From: Chloroflexota bacterium
GTDB taxonomy: Bacteria > Chloroflexota > Anaerolineae > Aggregatilineales > Phototrophicaceae
Assembly: GCA_003242205.1 (NCBI GenBank)
Contig: QGUR01000099.1
Span: 1 to 14,257, forward strand
Direction: 5' to 3'
Length of the DNA stretch: 14,257 nt
Part shown: positions 1 through 7,174 of the stretch, piece after piece
Numbering within the stretch: the first letter of the stretch is position 1
Layout of the letters: every line of letters begins with the position of its first letter
Notes under the pieces: generated by a model
Seen by the model: the letters and a program-made list of their open reading frames with translations, nothing else
Databases searched by the model: none
Told to the model about the DNA's origin: nothing
Made by a program: the position numbers and the translations under genes

Positions 1-168
1 GTGCTGGCGATAGGGCTGCAGATATTTGCGCGCTGCCCGGGCATGAGCGTGCAGGCCATGCGGTTTGCGCGCCAGAGCGCGATCTGGCCAGTCGGTGCCG
101 GCCAGCAGCGTCGACATAAGCCGGATGCGCTCGTCCAGCCTGACGCTAACATCGGATGTCTGAACCAT
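1..168 (-). CDS. Unrecognised protein, N-terminal fragment (runs off window)
   Basis: An open frame starts at ATG 168-166 on the minus strand and runs without a stop for 56 codons to the window edge. The visible part begins MVQTSDVSVRLDERIRLM and is rich in Arg, His and Ala, including an RKPHGLHAHARAARK stretch. There is no signal peptide or membrane segment, so it looks cytoplasmic. I do not recognise the family from this fragment. Support for coding comes from the clean frame to the edge, the soluble amphipathic composition, and a plausible promoter immediately upstream (TTGTTC-17 bp-TACAAT). The Shine-Dalgarno is weak (only a purine-rich AAGATAGAG stretch). It is divergent from the glycosyltransferase gene at 337. 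Confidence 0.55.
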   Translation of the reverse strand, partial: MVQTSDVSVRLDERIRLMSTLLAGTDWPDRALARKPHGLHAHARAARKYLQPYRQH

Positions 169-205
169 GCTCTATCTTAGTCGTTTGCGGAACCGATCTT
201 TTTTC

Positions 206-234
206 ATTGTAAGTGTCGATTCGCGTTGGAACAA
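206..234 (-). promoter_or_regulatory. Candidate sigma-70 promoter for the leftmost minus-strand gene
   Basis: On the minus strand, TTGTTC (234-229) is followed after 17 bp by TACAAT (211-206), a 5/6 match to the -10 consensus. This lies 38 bp upstream of the ATG at 168. The -35 box is poor (3/6), so this is a moderate call. The rest of the 169-336 gap holds only a 13-bp palindrome at 270-282 and no convincing plus-strand promoter for the glycosyltransferase. Confidence 0.4.
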
Positions 235-336
235 AAAGGCTCGCCTGCGGTTTAAGACTTGCTGATGAGGCGCGACTCGCGCGGCGGTTTCGTGTTGTAG
301 ATTCGATAGAACCCGGCCCTAGCTTCAGGACAAGCG

Positions 337-1476
337 ATGCGCGTTGCCCTTTTTACCGAAACCTTTCTGCCCAAGGTCGATGGAATCGTAACCGTCATTT
401 GCCTGTTGCTCGATCATCTGACGAAGCGCGGCATCGACACGGTGATCGTCGCGCCCAAAATGGGCGTCGACCGCTATAACCGCACGCCCGTGATCGGCGT
501 GCCGGGCGTGACGTTTCCGCTCTATCCCGAACTTCGCGTCGGGCCGCCCACGCTTTCGACCTACCACGAACTGAAACGGTTTCGCCCCGACATCGCCCAT
601 TTCATCCATCCGGTTCTGATTGGCATTCCGGGGATGCTGATGGCAAGACGGCTGGGCATCCCGACCATCGCCTCGTTTCATCTCGACCTCGCCCGAATCG
701 CCCATCACTACAATCTGGGCCTGATCGAGCCGGTGACCGACCTGTTGACGCGCGTCGTTTTCAACGCGGCGGATTATGCGCTCGCGCCGTCGAGGCTGGT
801 GCAGCAGGAAATGCTGGCTCTGGGCGTGAAGAGGGTCGGTCTATGGAAGCGCGGCGTCGATGCGGACAAATTCAACCCGCGTTATTACAGCGACTCCATG
901 CGTCATGCTCTGTCCGGCGGGCATCCGGACGAGACGCTGCTGCTTTACGTCGGGCGGCTGTCATCGGAAAAGCAGCTTGACCAGATCGCGGCGGTGCTGG
1001 AACAGGTTCCCGGCACGCGGCTGGCGCTGGTTGGTGATGGGCCGGCACGCGCCTCTCTCGAAGCGCGTTTCGCCGGGCTGCCGGTGAAGTTTATGGGCTA
1101 TTTGCAGGGAGAAGCACTGTCTCAGGCCTACGCCAGCGCGGATATCTTCGTTTTTCCCTCGGCGCTGGAAACCTTCGGTCTGGTCGTCGTCGAGGCAATG
1201 GCGGCAGGGTTGCCGGTCGTCGCGTCTCGTGTCGGCGGCGTGCAGGATGTGATCACCGAAGGCGAGACGGGGTATTCATTCGAAGTTGGCGACGTTCAGG
1301 GCATGGTAGAGGGCGTGCGCCGGATCGCCAGCAGCCGCGAGCGCATCGAGGCGATGGGCCGCGCCGCCCGCGCTTTTGCCGAAACGCAAAGCTGGGACGC
1401 GATGATGGACGAGGTCATCGACCACTACGCCCAGCTTATCGAGGAAGCCCGCAACAAGCACGCGCTGACGGCGTAA
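337..1476 (+). CDS. Glycosyltransferase family 4 (GT-B fold)
   Basis: The 379-residue protein is the full usual length for GT4 retaining glycosyltransferases. The N-terminal Rossmann half (about 1-195) starts RVALFTETFLPKVDGIV, the acceptor-side glycine-containing loop typical of the SQD2/MgtA/PimB-like branch, and has TFPLYPELRVG (59-69) and SFHLDL (113-118). The C-terminal half (about 197-365) binds the nucleotide sugar: YVGRLSSEKQLD (204-215) supplies the conserved Arg207 and Lys212, and ETFGLVVVE gives the EX7E pair Glu278/Glu286. There is no signal peptide or membrane span, so it is cytoplasmic or peripheral to the membrane. By family it would transfer a hexose or mannose to a lipid or polysaccharide acceptor, but the donor cannot be told from sequence. 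AGGA at 327-330 is spaced 6 nt from the ATG. The gene is apparently monocistronic and ends before a strong stem-loop. Confidence 0.93.
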   Translation: MRVALFTETFLPKVDGIVTVICLLLDHLTKRGIDTVIVAPKMGVDRYNRTPVIGVPGVTFPLYPELRVGPPTLSTYHELKRFRPDIAHFIHPVLIGIPGMLMARRLGIPTIASFHLDLARIAHHYNLGLIEPVTDLLTRVVFNAADYALAPSRLVQQEMLALGVKRVGLWKRGVDADKFNPRYYSDSMRHALSGGHPDETLLLYVGRLSSEKQLDQIAAVLEQVPGTRLALVGDGPARASLEARFAGLPVKFMGYLQGEALSQAYASADIFVFPSALETFGLVVVEAMAAGLPVVASRVGGVQDVITEGETGYSFEVGDVQGMVEGVRRIASSRERIEAMGRAARAFAETQSWDAMMDEVIDHYAQLIEEARNKHALTA

Positions 1477-1517
1477 CGTTCCCCCGTCAGTTGGCCCCGT
1501 TTTGCCCAACAGGCAGA

Positions 1518-1553
1518 GATTCCCCTCGCCAGATAGACCTGGCGAGGGGAATC
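1518..1553. terminator. Perfect 15-bp stem-loop between convergent genes (bidirectional terminator candidate)
   Basis: GATTCCCCTCGCCAG (1518-1532), a 6-nt loop ATAGAC, and CTGGCGAGGGGAATC (1539-1553) form a perfect 15-bp GC-rich stem. It lies 42 bp after the glycosyltransferase stop and 8 bp after the minus-strand repeat-protein stop. Neither strand has a real U-tract after the stem, so classical intrinsic termination is uncertain. The structure could instead be a 3'-end stabiliser. Confidence 0.6.
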
Positions 1554-1561
1554 GTAAAAGG

Positions 1562-2635
1562 TTACGGAGTTGCTACGAACCAGACATCGCCCCGGTTGTG
1601 GCCGGTGGCGTCGCCAGGCTGCGTGTCCTCGATCCAGAAGTAGAGCGGCATACCGTTGTATGTCACCTGCAATGTGCCGTCTCCGCGATCAATGACGCCC
1701 AGTTCGCCCATCAGGTCCGAAGCGCCCACCAGTGCGTCTTCGCTGGCGACCGTCAACGGCGGCCAGTTCTCAAGGCACTGGTCGGTGCAGTTGCTAACGC
1801 CCGGCTCGTCGTTGGCGAAGGTGTAGAGCGTCATGCCGTCTGCCGAAGTCAGGAACGCGCCCAGTTCATCGTTGCCGCCTATGACGACCGTTTCGGGCCG
1901 CACGACGAACCAGACATCGCCCCGGCCTTCGCCGGTCGCATCGCCAATCGCCGCATCCTGCGCCCAGTAATACAGTGGCCTGCCGTTATATGTCACCTGC
2001 AGCGTGCCATCGTCGCGCTCGATGGTCGCAAGCTCGCCGGGCACGTTCACACCGGCGCTCAGCGCATCGGCGCTTTCGACGGTCAGCGGCGGCCAGTTGG
2101 TCGCGCAATCTCCCGTGCAGTTGCTGACGCCCGGCTCGTCATTGAGGAATAGATACAGCGTCATGCCGTTCGGCCCGACCAGAAAACGGCCCAGATCGGC
2201 GTTGCCGCCCACCGAAACGGTGGCCGGGGTAGCCACCCACCAGACGCGACCGACGCGATGGCCGCTGACGTCGCCCGCCGCTTCATCGCGCGACCAGTAA
2301 TACAGCGGCCAGCCGTTATATGTCACCTGCAGCGTGCCGTCTTCGCGCTCGATTGTGCCAAGCATGCCGGGGATGCCTTCGGCGGCGCTCAACGCATCAG
2401 CGCTTTCGACGGTCAGTGGCGGCCAGTTTTCGGCGCACTGGCCGGTGCAATTGCTGACGTTGATCGTGTCGCGGTCAAACACGTACAGCGTCCTGCCGCT
2501 GGCGTCGGCCAGATAGGGGCCAAGCGCCTCGTTTTCGGCGATGGTGATGGTCGGCCCATCCTGCGCGAACACAGGCATGGCGACCACGAGGACGAACGCA
2601 GCGATCAGTAACCAGTATTTTGTATGGCGCATCAT
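1562..2635 (-). CDS. Secreted three-repeat protein, COG4315/Lipoprotein_15 (Yx(F/W)xxD) family
   Basis: Begins MMRHTKYWLLIAAFVLVVAM with a cleavage site after PVFA (signal peptide about 25 residues, no lipobox Cys). The mature protein is three back-to-back 110-residue repeats. Each repeat has TLYxFxxD, VSNCTxxC(A/L)xNWPPLTV, DGTLQVTYNG and PLY(Y/F)WxxD, so there are six Yx(F/W)xxD motifs and three NCTxxC cysteine pairs. The family is annotated as a secreted repeat of unknown function, so no biochemical role is claimed; the cysteine pairs could form disulfides outside the membrane. Start choice: GGGGGAG (2646-2640) sits 4 nt before ATG 2635 and 7 nt before ATG 2632. The upstream in-frame ATG at 2671 would add 12 residues and bury the signal peptide, so I reject it. 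The gene is divergent from an ECF sigma/anti-sigma pair, which may control it (inference). Confidence 0.85.
   Translation of the reverse strand: MMRHTKYWLLIAAFVLVVAMPVFAQDGPTITIAENEALGPYLADASGRTLYVFDRDTINVSNCTGQCAENWPPLTVESADALSAAEGIPGMLGTIEREDGTLQVTYNGWPLYYWSRDEAAGDVSGHRVGRVWWVATPATVSVGGNADLGRFLVGPNGMTLYLFLNDEPGVSNCTGDCATNWPPLTVESADALSAGVNVPGELATIERDDGTLQVTYNGRPLYYWAQDAAIGDATGEGRGDVWFVVRPETVVIGGNDELGAFLTSADGMTLYTFANDEPGVSNCTDQCLENWPPLTVASEDALVGASDLMGELGVIDRGDGTLQVTYNGMPLYFWIEDTQPGDATGHNRGDVWFVATP
1565..2551 (-). repeat. Three tandem in-frame 330-bp coding repeats
   Basis: Units lie at 2551-2222, 2221-1892 and 1891-1565 (the last is one codon short). The period is exactly 330 bp, for example the GTTATATGTCACCTGC core falls at the same place in units 1 and 2, and unit 3 differs from it by one base (GTTGTATGTCACCTGC). 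Units are clearly homologous over their whole length at protein level and retain long identical DNA blocks, which points to internal duplication with fairly recent origin or gene conversion. Confidence 0.85.
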
Positions 2636-2662
2636 GAATCTCCCCCAATATGAACGGATCCC

Positions 2663-2706
2663 CAGGCGCACAAAGACAGCCGCGCAGCCGTCTGTCCGCG
2701 CGCCTG
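2663..2706 (-). other. Nested inverted repeat in the leader of the secreted repeat gene
   Basis: Outer arms CAGGCGC (2663-2669) and GCGCCTG (2700-2706) enclose inner arms GACAG (2675-2679) and CTGTC (2692-2696), with a further CG/CG pairing inside. CGCGCCTG recurs as a direct copy at 2727-2734. A weak -10-like TATATC (2711-2706, minus strand) abuts the hairpin, with no recognisable -35. It is either an operator or a leader structure; the sequence does not decide. The rest of the 2636-2899 gap holds only the sigma-gene promoter. Confidence 0.4.
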
Positions 2707-2854
2707 ATATAGTGAACGTTTAAAGACGCGCCTGCGGACGACTCGACGGCGCTCGTTTATCGCCTTCTCATCGAGAACTCATCCGGGCGTTCCGCTTTTC
2801 TCGTTTAAGTAAGTAAAGGCTGGCGCGGGCGCGATGTCGCCGGGGTGGGCGATG

Positions 2855-2874
2855 TGTTATACTGTTTCATAACA
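2855..2874 (+). promoter_or_regulatory. Extended -10 promoter of the ECF sigma gene, overlapped by an inverted repeat
   Basis: TGTTATACT (2855-2863) is an extended -10 (TG-N-TATACT, 5/6 to TATAAT), with no good -35. The same bases form the left arm of TGTTAT (2855-2860) - 8 nt - ATAACA (2869-2874), a perfect 6-bp inverted repeat centred on the expected start of transcription. The predicted transcript starts about 30 nt before the sigma ATG. The overlap suggests a repressor or autoregulatory site (inference). Confidence 0.5.
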
Positions 2875-2899
2875 TCTGCCACCGTATCAACCCAGGCTT

Positions 2900-3463
2900 A
2901 TGTACCCGGACGACATCGCGTTAATGGAGCGAATCGCGCGGCGCGATCAGAGCGCGCTTGCCGAGCTATACCAGCGTTATGCGCCGCTGGTCTATAGCGT
3001 TGCCATGCGCGTACTTCAGAACCCGGCGTCGGCGGAAGAAGTGATGCAGGATACGTTCGTCAAAGTCTGGCGCGAGCCGCAGAAATGGAACCCCGATATG
3101 GGGCGCTTCATCAACTGGATTGTCACCATCGCCCGCTACACAGCGATTGACCGCCTGCGGAAGGAGCGGCGTCAGCCCCCGCTGTCGGCGACGGCGCTGG
3201 ACGATATCCCGCTCCACGCAACGTCAGGTACGATTGATGAAGTCTTGATGAATGACCTGCAACTGGTACACCGGTTGATGGACCAGCTTCCGGCGGCACA
3301 GGTGGAAGTGATCCAGCTTGCGTTCTGGCAGGGCATGACGCATGCCGAGATCAGTGAACGGCTTCAGGTGCCGCTTGGCACGGTGAAATCGCGCTTGCAG
3401 CTTGGCCTGCGAAAGCTGCGCGATCTGGCCGCCGAGAAGGCGGAGCAGGCTTCAAAGACGTGA
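2900..3463 (+). CDS. ECF-type RNA polymerase sigma factor (sigma-70 family)
   Basis: The 187-residue protein has only regions 2 and 4, as extracytoplasmic-function sigma factors do. Region 2 (about 18-92) includes LAELYQRYAPLVYSVAMRVL, AEEVMQDTFVKVW and the DRLRKERR end. Region 4 (about 128-178) carries a helix-turn-helix, MTHAEISERLQVPLGTVKSR, for recognising the -35 element. It would direct RNA polymerase to a small regulon and be held inactive by the membrane anti-sigma factor encoded 36 bp downstream, a SigK/RskA-like arrangement. The Shine-Dalgarno is weak (AGG only 3 nt from ATG). The next ATG at 2924 has no better site and would cut into the N-terminus, so 2900 is kept. It is transcribed from the extended -10 promoter at 2855. 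Confidence 0.93.
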   Translation: MYPDDIALMERIARRDQSALAELYQRYAPLVYSVAMRVLQNPASAEEVMQDTFVKVWREPQKWNPDMGRFINWIVTIARYTAIDRLRKERRQPPLSATALDDIPLHATSGTIDEVLMNDLQLVHRLMDQLPAAQVEVIQLAFWQGMTHAEISERLQVPLGTVKSRLQLGLRKLRDLAAEKAEQASKT

Positions 3464-3469
3464 TAGGGA

Positions 3470-3484
3470 CCGGCAGGATGCCGG
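3470..3484 (+). other. Small hairpin in the sigma/anti-sigma gap
   Basis: CCGGCA (3470-3475), loop GGA, TGCCGG (3479-3484) form a perfect 6-bp stem 6 nt after the sigma stop and 15 nt before the anti-sigma ATG. There is no U-tract, so it is not a classical terminator. It could modulate the ratio of the two products, but this is speculative. Confidence 0.4.
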
Positions 3485-3499
3485 CACAGGTTTACAGGT

Positions 3500-4321
3500 A
3501 TGACGCAAGACGACACGAGAACTCCAGAGGAACAGGAAGAGGAAGCCCGTTCCCTGTTACCCGGCTATGCCTTTGGCATTACGACGGAAGAAGAAACACG
3601 GCAGGTAGAAGCGCTGCTGGCGCAACACCCGGAACTGCGCGCTGAACTGGCCGATTACCGCCGCCTGTCCGAAGCCATGCTGGCGGCCACGCCGCCGCAG
3701 GAACCGCCAGAAGGCGCGCTGGACCGGCTGATGCAGGCGATTGCCGAGCCGGACGCCGGGACAGCAGCTCCGGAAAAACCGGACAGCCTGTGGCGGCAGA
3801 TCATGACGCCGAGCTGGCGCGTCAGCCCGGCGTTGGTGGCTGTGGCGCTGGTCGTCTGGCTGGGCGTGGTGGTCGCGCTGGCGGTCCAGATCAACATGCT
3901 GCGCAACGAGCGCTCGCGGCTGCTGGCCGAACGACAGGAACAGGACATGGCGCTGGCGCTGATGCGCGCCAGCGATGTGCGCTGGATCAAAATGAACGAC
4001 CCGCAGGAACCGGAGGCATCCCCGGCTTTCGCGTGGCTGATCTATTCACCGGGCGAACGGGCGGGCGTCATCCTTACCAACAACTTCCCGCCGCTGGACG
4101 AGAGCATGGCGTACCAACTGTGGGTTGCGGAGGATGGCAATCCCATCAGTCTGGGGCTGTTTCGCGTCAATCCCGACGGCAGCGGCGCGTATATCTTCGA
4201 ACTACCAGACGACATCACCCGCTACGAGCGCATGGGTATCACGCCGGAGCCAGCCGGTGGCAGCGCGGGGCCAACCGCGCCTCCGGTCGTGCGCCTCGAT
4301 CTGGAGCGCTTCCAATCGTAG
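3500..4321 (+). CDS. Membrane anti-sigma factor, RskA-like
   Basis: This 273-residue protein has three parts. The cytoplasmic N-terminus (about 15-62, LLPGYAFGITTEEETRQVEALLAQ... and ELADYRRL) matches the sigma-binding helical domain but lacks the HxxxCxxC zinc ligands of ZAS-type anti-sigma factors. One transmembrane helix lies at about 109-130. Next comes a short charged coiled-coil-like stretch (131-152), then the outer RskA C-terminal domain (about 158-270) with YQLWVAEDGNPISLGLF (205-221) and a C-terminal Pro/Gly-rich segment. It should tether the adjacent ECF sigma factor and release it after an envelope signal, probably by regulated proteolysis as in other RskA proteins (family knowledge). 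It is co-directional and 36 bp after the sigma gene. The Shine-Dalgarno is poor (CAGG close to ATG). The stop converges on the transporter operon 56 bp away, and that gap holds no strong hairpin. Confidence 0.9.
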   Translation: MTQDDTRTPEEQEEEARSLLPGYAFGITTEEETRQVEALLAQHPELRAELADYRRLSEAMLAATPPQEPPEGALDRLMQAIAEPDAGTAAPEKPDSLWRQIMTPSWRVSPALVAVALVVWLGVVVALAVQINMLRNERSRLLAERQEQDMALALMRASDVRWIKMNDPQEPEASPAFAWLIYSPGERAGVILTNNFPPLDESMAYQLWVAEDGNPISLGLFRVNPDGSGAYIFELPDDITRYERMGITPEPAGGSAGPTAPPVVRLDLERFQS

Positions 4322-4377
4322 AGGAAGCCGCGCAGCCTGAATACCGGATCGCCTCTGGCCGGAGCACCCGGCAAGCG

Positions 4378-5151
4378 CTAGAGAATCTGCGACAGGAACA
4401 ACTGCGTGCGCGGGTGCTGGGCGTTCTGGAAGAAGTGCTCCGGCGTGCCCTGCTCGACAATCCGTCCCTGATCGAAGAACAGCACGCGATCCGCCACTTC
4501 GCGAGCGAAGCCCATCTCGTGCGTGACCACGATCATCGTCATGCCGCTCAACGCCAGTTCCTTCATCACGTCGAGCACTTCCTTGATCATCTCCGGGTCA
4601 AGTGCCGAGGTCGGCTCGTCGAAGAGCATGATCTTCGGCTCCATCGCCAGCGCCCGCGCGATAGCCACCCGCTGCTGCTGCCCGCCCGACAGCTGGCCGG
4701 GATACTTGTCGCATTGCTCCGGGATGCCGACGCGCTCCAGCAACTCGCGTGCCTTGGCTTCGGCTCGGTCCTTCTTCCAGTTACGCACTTTCATCGGCGC
4801 GAGCATGATGTTTTGCAGCACCGAGAGATGCGGGAAAAGGTTGAATTGCTGGAACACCATGCCGATCTCGCGGCGAATGGCGGCGATGTTGCGTACGTCG
4901 TGGCTCAGTTCGATACCATCGACGATGATCTTGCCTTCCTGATGTTCCTCAAGCCGGTTGATGCAGCGAATGAACGTCGACTTGCCCGAACCGGATGGGC
5001 CGATGATAACGACCACCTCACCCGGATAGATATCGACCGTGATATCGCGCAGGACGTGAAATTCGCCGAACCACTTGTTGACGTTGATGCAGCGGATGAT
5101 CGGTTCGGTATTGGTGGAAACACCATTGGCGACGGGGGCTGCGTCTACCAT
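4378..5151 (-). CDS. aapP: Amino-acid ABC transporter ATP-binding protein (AapP/GlnQ type)
   Basis: This 257-residue ATPase has every expected motif: Walker A GPSGSGKST (51-59), Q-loop in MVFQQFNLF (98-106), signature LSGGQQQRVA (154-163), Walker B IMLFDEPTSALD (174-185) and H-loop His211 in VVTHEM. It would bind ATP as a dimer on the cytoplasmic face of the two permeases and power uptake. Start choice: GGAG (5163-5160) lies 8 nt before ATG 5151, which gives the normal family length and leaves 19 nt after the aapM stop. The upstream in-frame ATG at 5208 would overlap aapM by 38 nt and add a non-homologous 19-residue tail. It is the last gene of the J-Q-M-P operon. Confidence 0.95.
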   Translation of the reverse strand: MVDAAPVANGVSTNTEPIIRCINVNKWFGEFHVLRDITVDIYPGEVVVIIGPSGSGKSTFIRCINRLEEHQEGKIIVDGIELSHDVRNIAAIRREIGMVFQQFNLFPHLSVLQNIMLAPMKVRNWKKDRAEAKARELLERVGIPEQCDKYPGQLSGGQQQRVAIARALAMEPKIMLFDEPTSALDPEMIKEVLDVMKELALSGMTMIVVTHEMGFAREVADRVLFFDQGRIVEQGTPEHFFQNAQHPRTQLFLSQIL

Positions 5152-5170
5152 GAGCTTTACTCCATGAAAA

Positions 5171-7168
5171 CTAGAAACGTCGGGCTGCGCCGGAGCCGCT
5201 GGCTTCAATCTTGCGGCTAACCCATGCCATCAGGTAACTGAACACGAAATAGATGATCGAGATGAACAGATAGCTCTCAGGTCTTGCGCCGATGAACTCC
5301 GGCTGTGAGATCACGCTGTCGGCGATGCGCGTCAGGTCGAACAGACCGATGATCGCCACCAGCGATGTATCCTTAAACAGTGAAATCGCCTGACCGACAA
5401 GCGCGGGAATGACCGCACGCAGCGCCTGCGGCAGGGTGATGTAGAGCGTAATCTGCACGCCGCTCAGGCCCAGCGCGCGCGCCGCCTCTTCCTGACCGGG
5501 GGGAATGGCTTGCAGGCCGCCACGCACATTTTCGGCCAGATAAGCCGCGCTGAACAGCGTGATTCCTGCCATCGCCCGCAGCACGGCATCTACCTGCACC
5601 AGCGAGGGATGCAGCATCGGCAGCATCAGGTTGGCGATGAAGAGCACCGTGATCAGCGGCACGCCGCGCACGACCTCGATGAAGAAGATGCAGACGCCCT
5701 TCACGACCGGCAGGCTGCTGCGCCGTCCCAGCGCCAGTAGCACGCCGATGGGGAACGACAGCACGATACCGACCGCCGTCAGCATGAAAGTCAGCAGCAG
5801 CCCGCCCCAACGCGAGGTGTTGACGGCCGACAGCAGGATGTAAATGACAATCGGCGAGATCAGGAACAGGATGGAAAACACGCGCAGCGGCAGTTGCCCG
5901 CGATACACCGGAGGCGAGTAGCGGCTCAGCCCGTAGCTGGCGGCATAGCCGATGCCGGTGGCCAACAGCAGGAACAGCAGCGGCGTGTCCAACTGTGCCA
6001 GCAGCGGCGCGACGTACAGCTTCATGAACTCCGGGAAGTTGCGCTTGCCGAAATACTGGTAGTCGATGATATTGATGATCGGCACGTCCAGCCCGTCGAT
6101 GCGCGGGCGTCTGGCCCCGGTCTCGAAATCGGACGTCATGCTGCGGTAGCGAACGTCGAGCGCCGAAAGCTCGCTGACCAGCACCGGCTCGATATTGCGC
6201 GCTTCGAGGATGGCAAGGCTACCTTCATCGCGCATCGTCTTGCGAAGGATATACCACCCGTCGTCCGGCAAGGTCAGGCTGAACGACTCGGATTCCTGCG
6301 AGAGCGTCGCCTGCGCCAGCACATCCAGCGTTTCGCCGTGCAGAATTTCGATGTCCACCGGTTGTGTGTTGACTTGCAACGTATCGGTAACCGGAGGCGG
6401 GATTTCGATGCCGGCAAGCTGCGCGCTCAGGGCTTCCCGCTGTTCCTCAGTCAGCGGCGCGTTTGCCAGCCGCTCCTGAAGCCGGGCGGTCGTTTCTTCC
6501 TGCGCCAGACGATTGCGCGCCGCGTTGATCACGGCAGTCGTGGCGCGGTCGGTAAAGCCCGAAAGCGTCGCCAGCCGCGCGTCATCCCCCAGACTTGTCG
6601 GGTAGCTGATGGTGATTTCTTCGCCTGCCTGCCCGACGAAAGCCAGTTCCGGGATGGGCGTTTCGGTAACGGTTCCCGCCGCAACTTCGGTGTTACCCGC
6701 CGCCAGCAATGAGTATTCCGGCGGCGTCGTCGCCGCGACAATCGGGGGGATGGCAAACGACAGCGCGACGACTACGATGGCAAAGATGAAGATCCGGTAC
6801 GATACCGCGCGATAGGTCGCTAGCCCGAAACCGGCGACGAACATGATGAACAGCGCCATCCACTCGGTGCGCCACAGCTCGCCAACCGGGAAGCGCCCAA
6901 CCATGAACAGGCGCAGGTTGCGCGTGATAACGAACCAGTTTGCCCCCTGAATAGCCCACGTGAGTAACCCGGTGATGATCGAGATGCTGACCAGCGCAAA
7001 GACAACGGTCAGGATGGTATCAAACGTGGAGCGGAAAAGGTTGTTTCGCATCCATGCCAGCGGGCCGACAGACAACAACGGCGGCGGCTTGATGGCCGGC
7101 TCGTCGTAGTTGACCTGAGTTCGCACGCGCTCTGGCAGGCCGGAGTGAGGATCGGAGATTGTCGTCAT
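5171..7168 (-). CDS. aapM: Amino-acid ABC transporter permease (AapM type) with large extra domain
   Basis: The C-terminal core (about 455-655) is a classical polar-amino-acid permease: VVRGVPLITVLFIA, an EAA loop EEAARALGLSG...ITLPQALR (560-584), and VGQAISLFKDTSLVAIIG. The N-terminal third has membrane spans at about 47-72, 104-120 and 124-146. Between about 147 and 390 comes a ~240-residue hydrophilic segment, probably outside the membrane. It holds an Ala/Glu-rich helical stretch (205-252) and a beta-rich part (262-330). The whole protein is 665 residues against roughly 380-400 for typical AapM, so this insertion is unusual. The start ATG 7168 is 6 nt after the aapQ stop, with GAGG inside the end of aapQ as Shine-Dalgarno; such spacing implies translational coupling. 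It pairs with AapQ to form the translocation channel. Confidence 0.9.
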   Translation of the reverse strand: MTTISDPHSGLPERVRTQVNYDEPAIKPPPLLSVGPLAWMRNNLFRSTFDTILTVVFALVSISIITGLLTWAIQGANWFVITRNLRLFMVGRFPVGELWRTEWMALFIMFVAGFGLATYRAVSYRIFIFAIVVVALSFAIPPIVAATTPPEYSLLAAGNTEVAAGTVTETPIPELAFVGQAGEEITISYPTSLGDDARLATLSGFTDRATTAVINAARNRLAQEETTARLQERLANAPLTEEQREALSAQLAGIEIPPPVTDTLQVNTQPVDIEILHGETLDVLAQATLSQESESFSLTLPDDGWYILRKTMRDEGSLAILEARNIEPVLVSELSALDVRYRSMTSDFETGARRPRIDGLDVPIINIIDYQYFGKRNFPEFMKLYVAPLLAQLDTPLLFLLLATGIGYAASYGLSRYSPPVYRGQLPLRVFSILFLISPIVIYILLSAVNTSRWGGLLLTFMLTAVGIVLSFPIGVLLALGRRSSLPVVKGVCIFFIEVVRGVPLITVLFIANLMLPMLHPSLVQVDAVLRAMAGITLFSAAYLAENVRGGLQAIPPGQEEAARALGLSGVQITLYITLPQALRAVIPALVGQAISLFKDTSLVAIIGLFDLTRIADSVISQPEFIGARPESYLFISIIYFVFSYLMAWVSRKIEASGSGAARRF

Positions 7169-7174
7169 CGGCCT

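Noticed and set aside
1565..2551. Tandem repeats as a CRISPR array or mobile repeat
   Set aside because: The 330-bp units are in-frame protein repeats without spacers or terminal inverted repeats.
4308..4328. GCTTCC/GGAAGC inverted repeat across the anti-sigma stop as a terminator
   Set aside because: Only 6 bp with a 9-nt loop and no U-tract; could easily occur by chance.
4378..5208. ATG 5208 as the aapP start
   Set aside because: It would overlap aapM and add a 19-residue tail with no family match; GGAG is correctly spaced from ATG 5151.
3790..5220. A 476-codon open frame on the plus strand
   Set aside because: It overlaps the anti-sigma gene in another frame and then runs antisense to aapP. 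Both underlying genes have clear family motifs.
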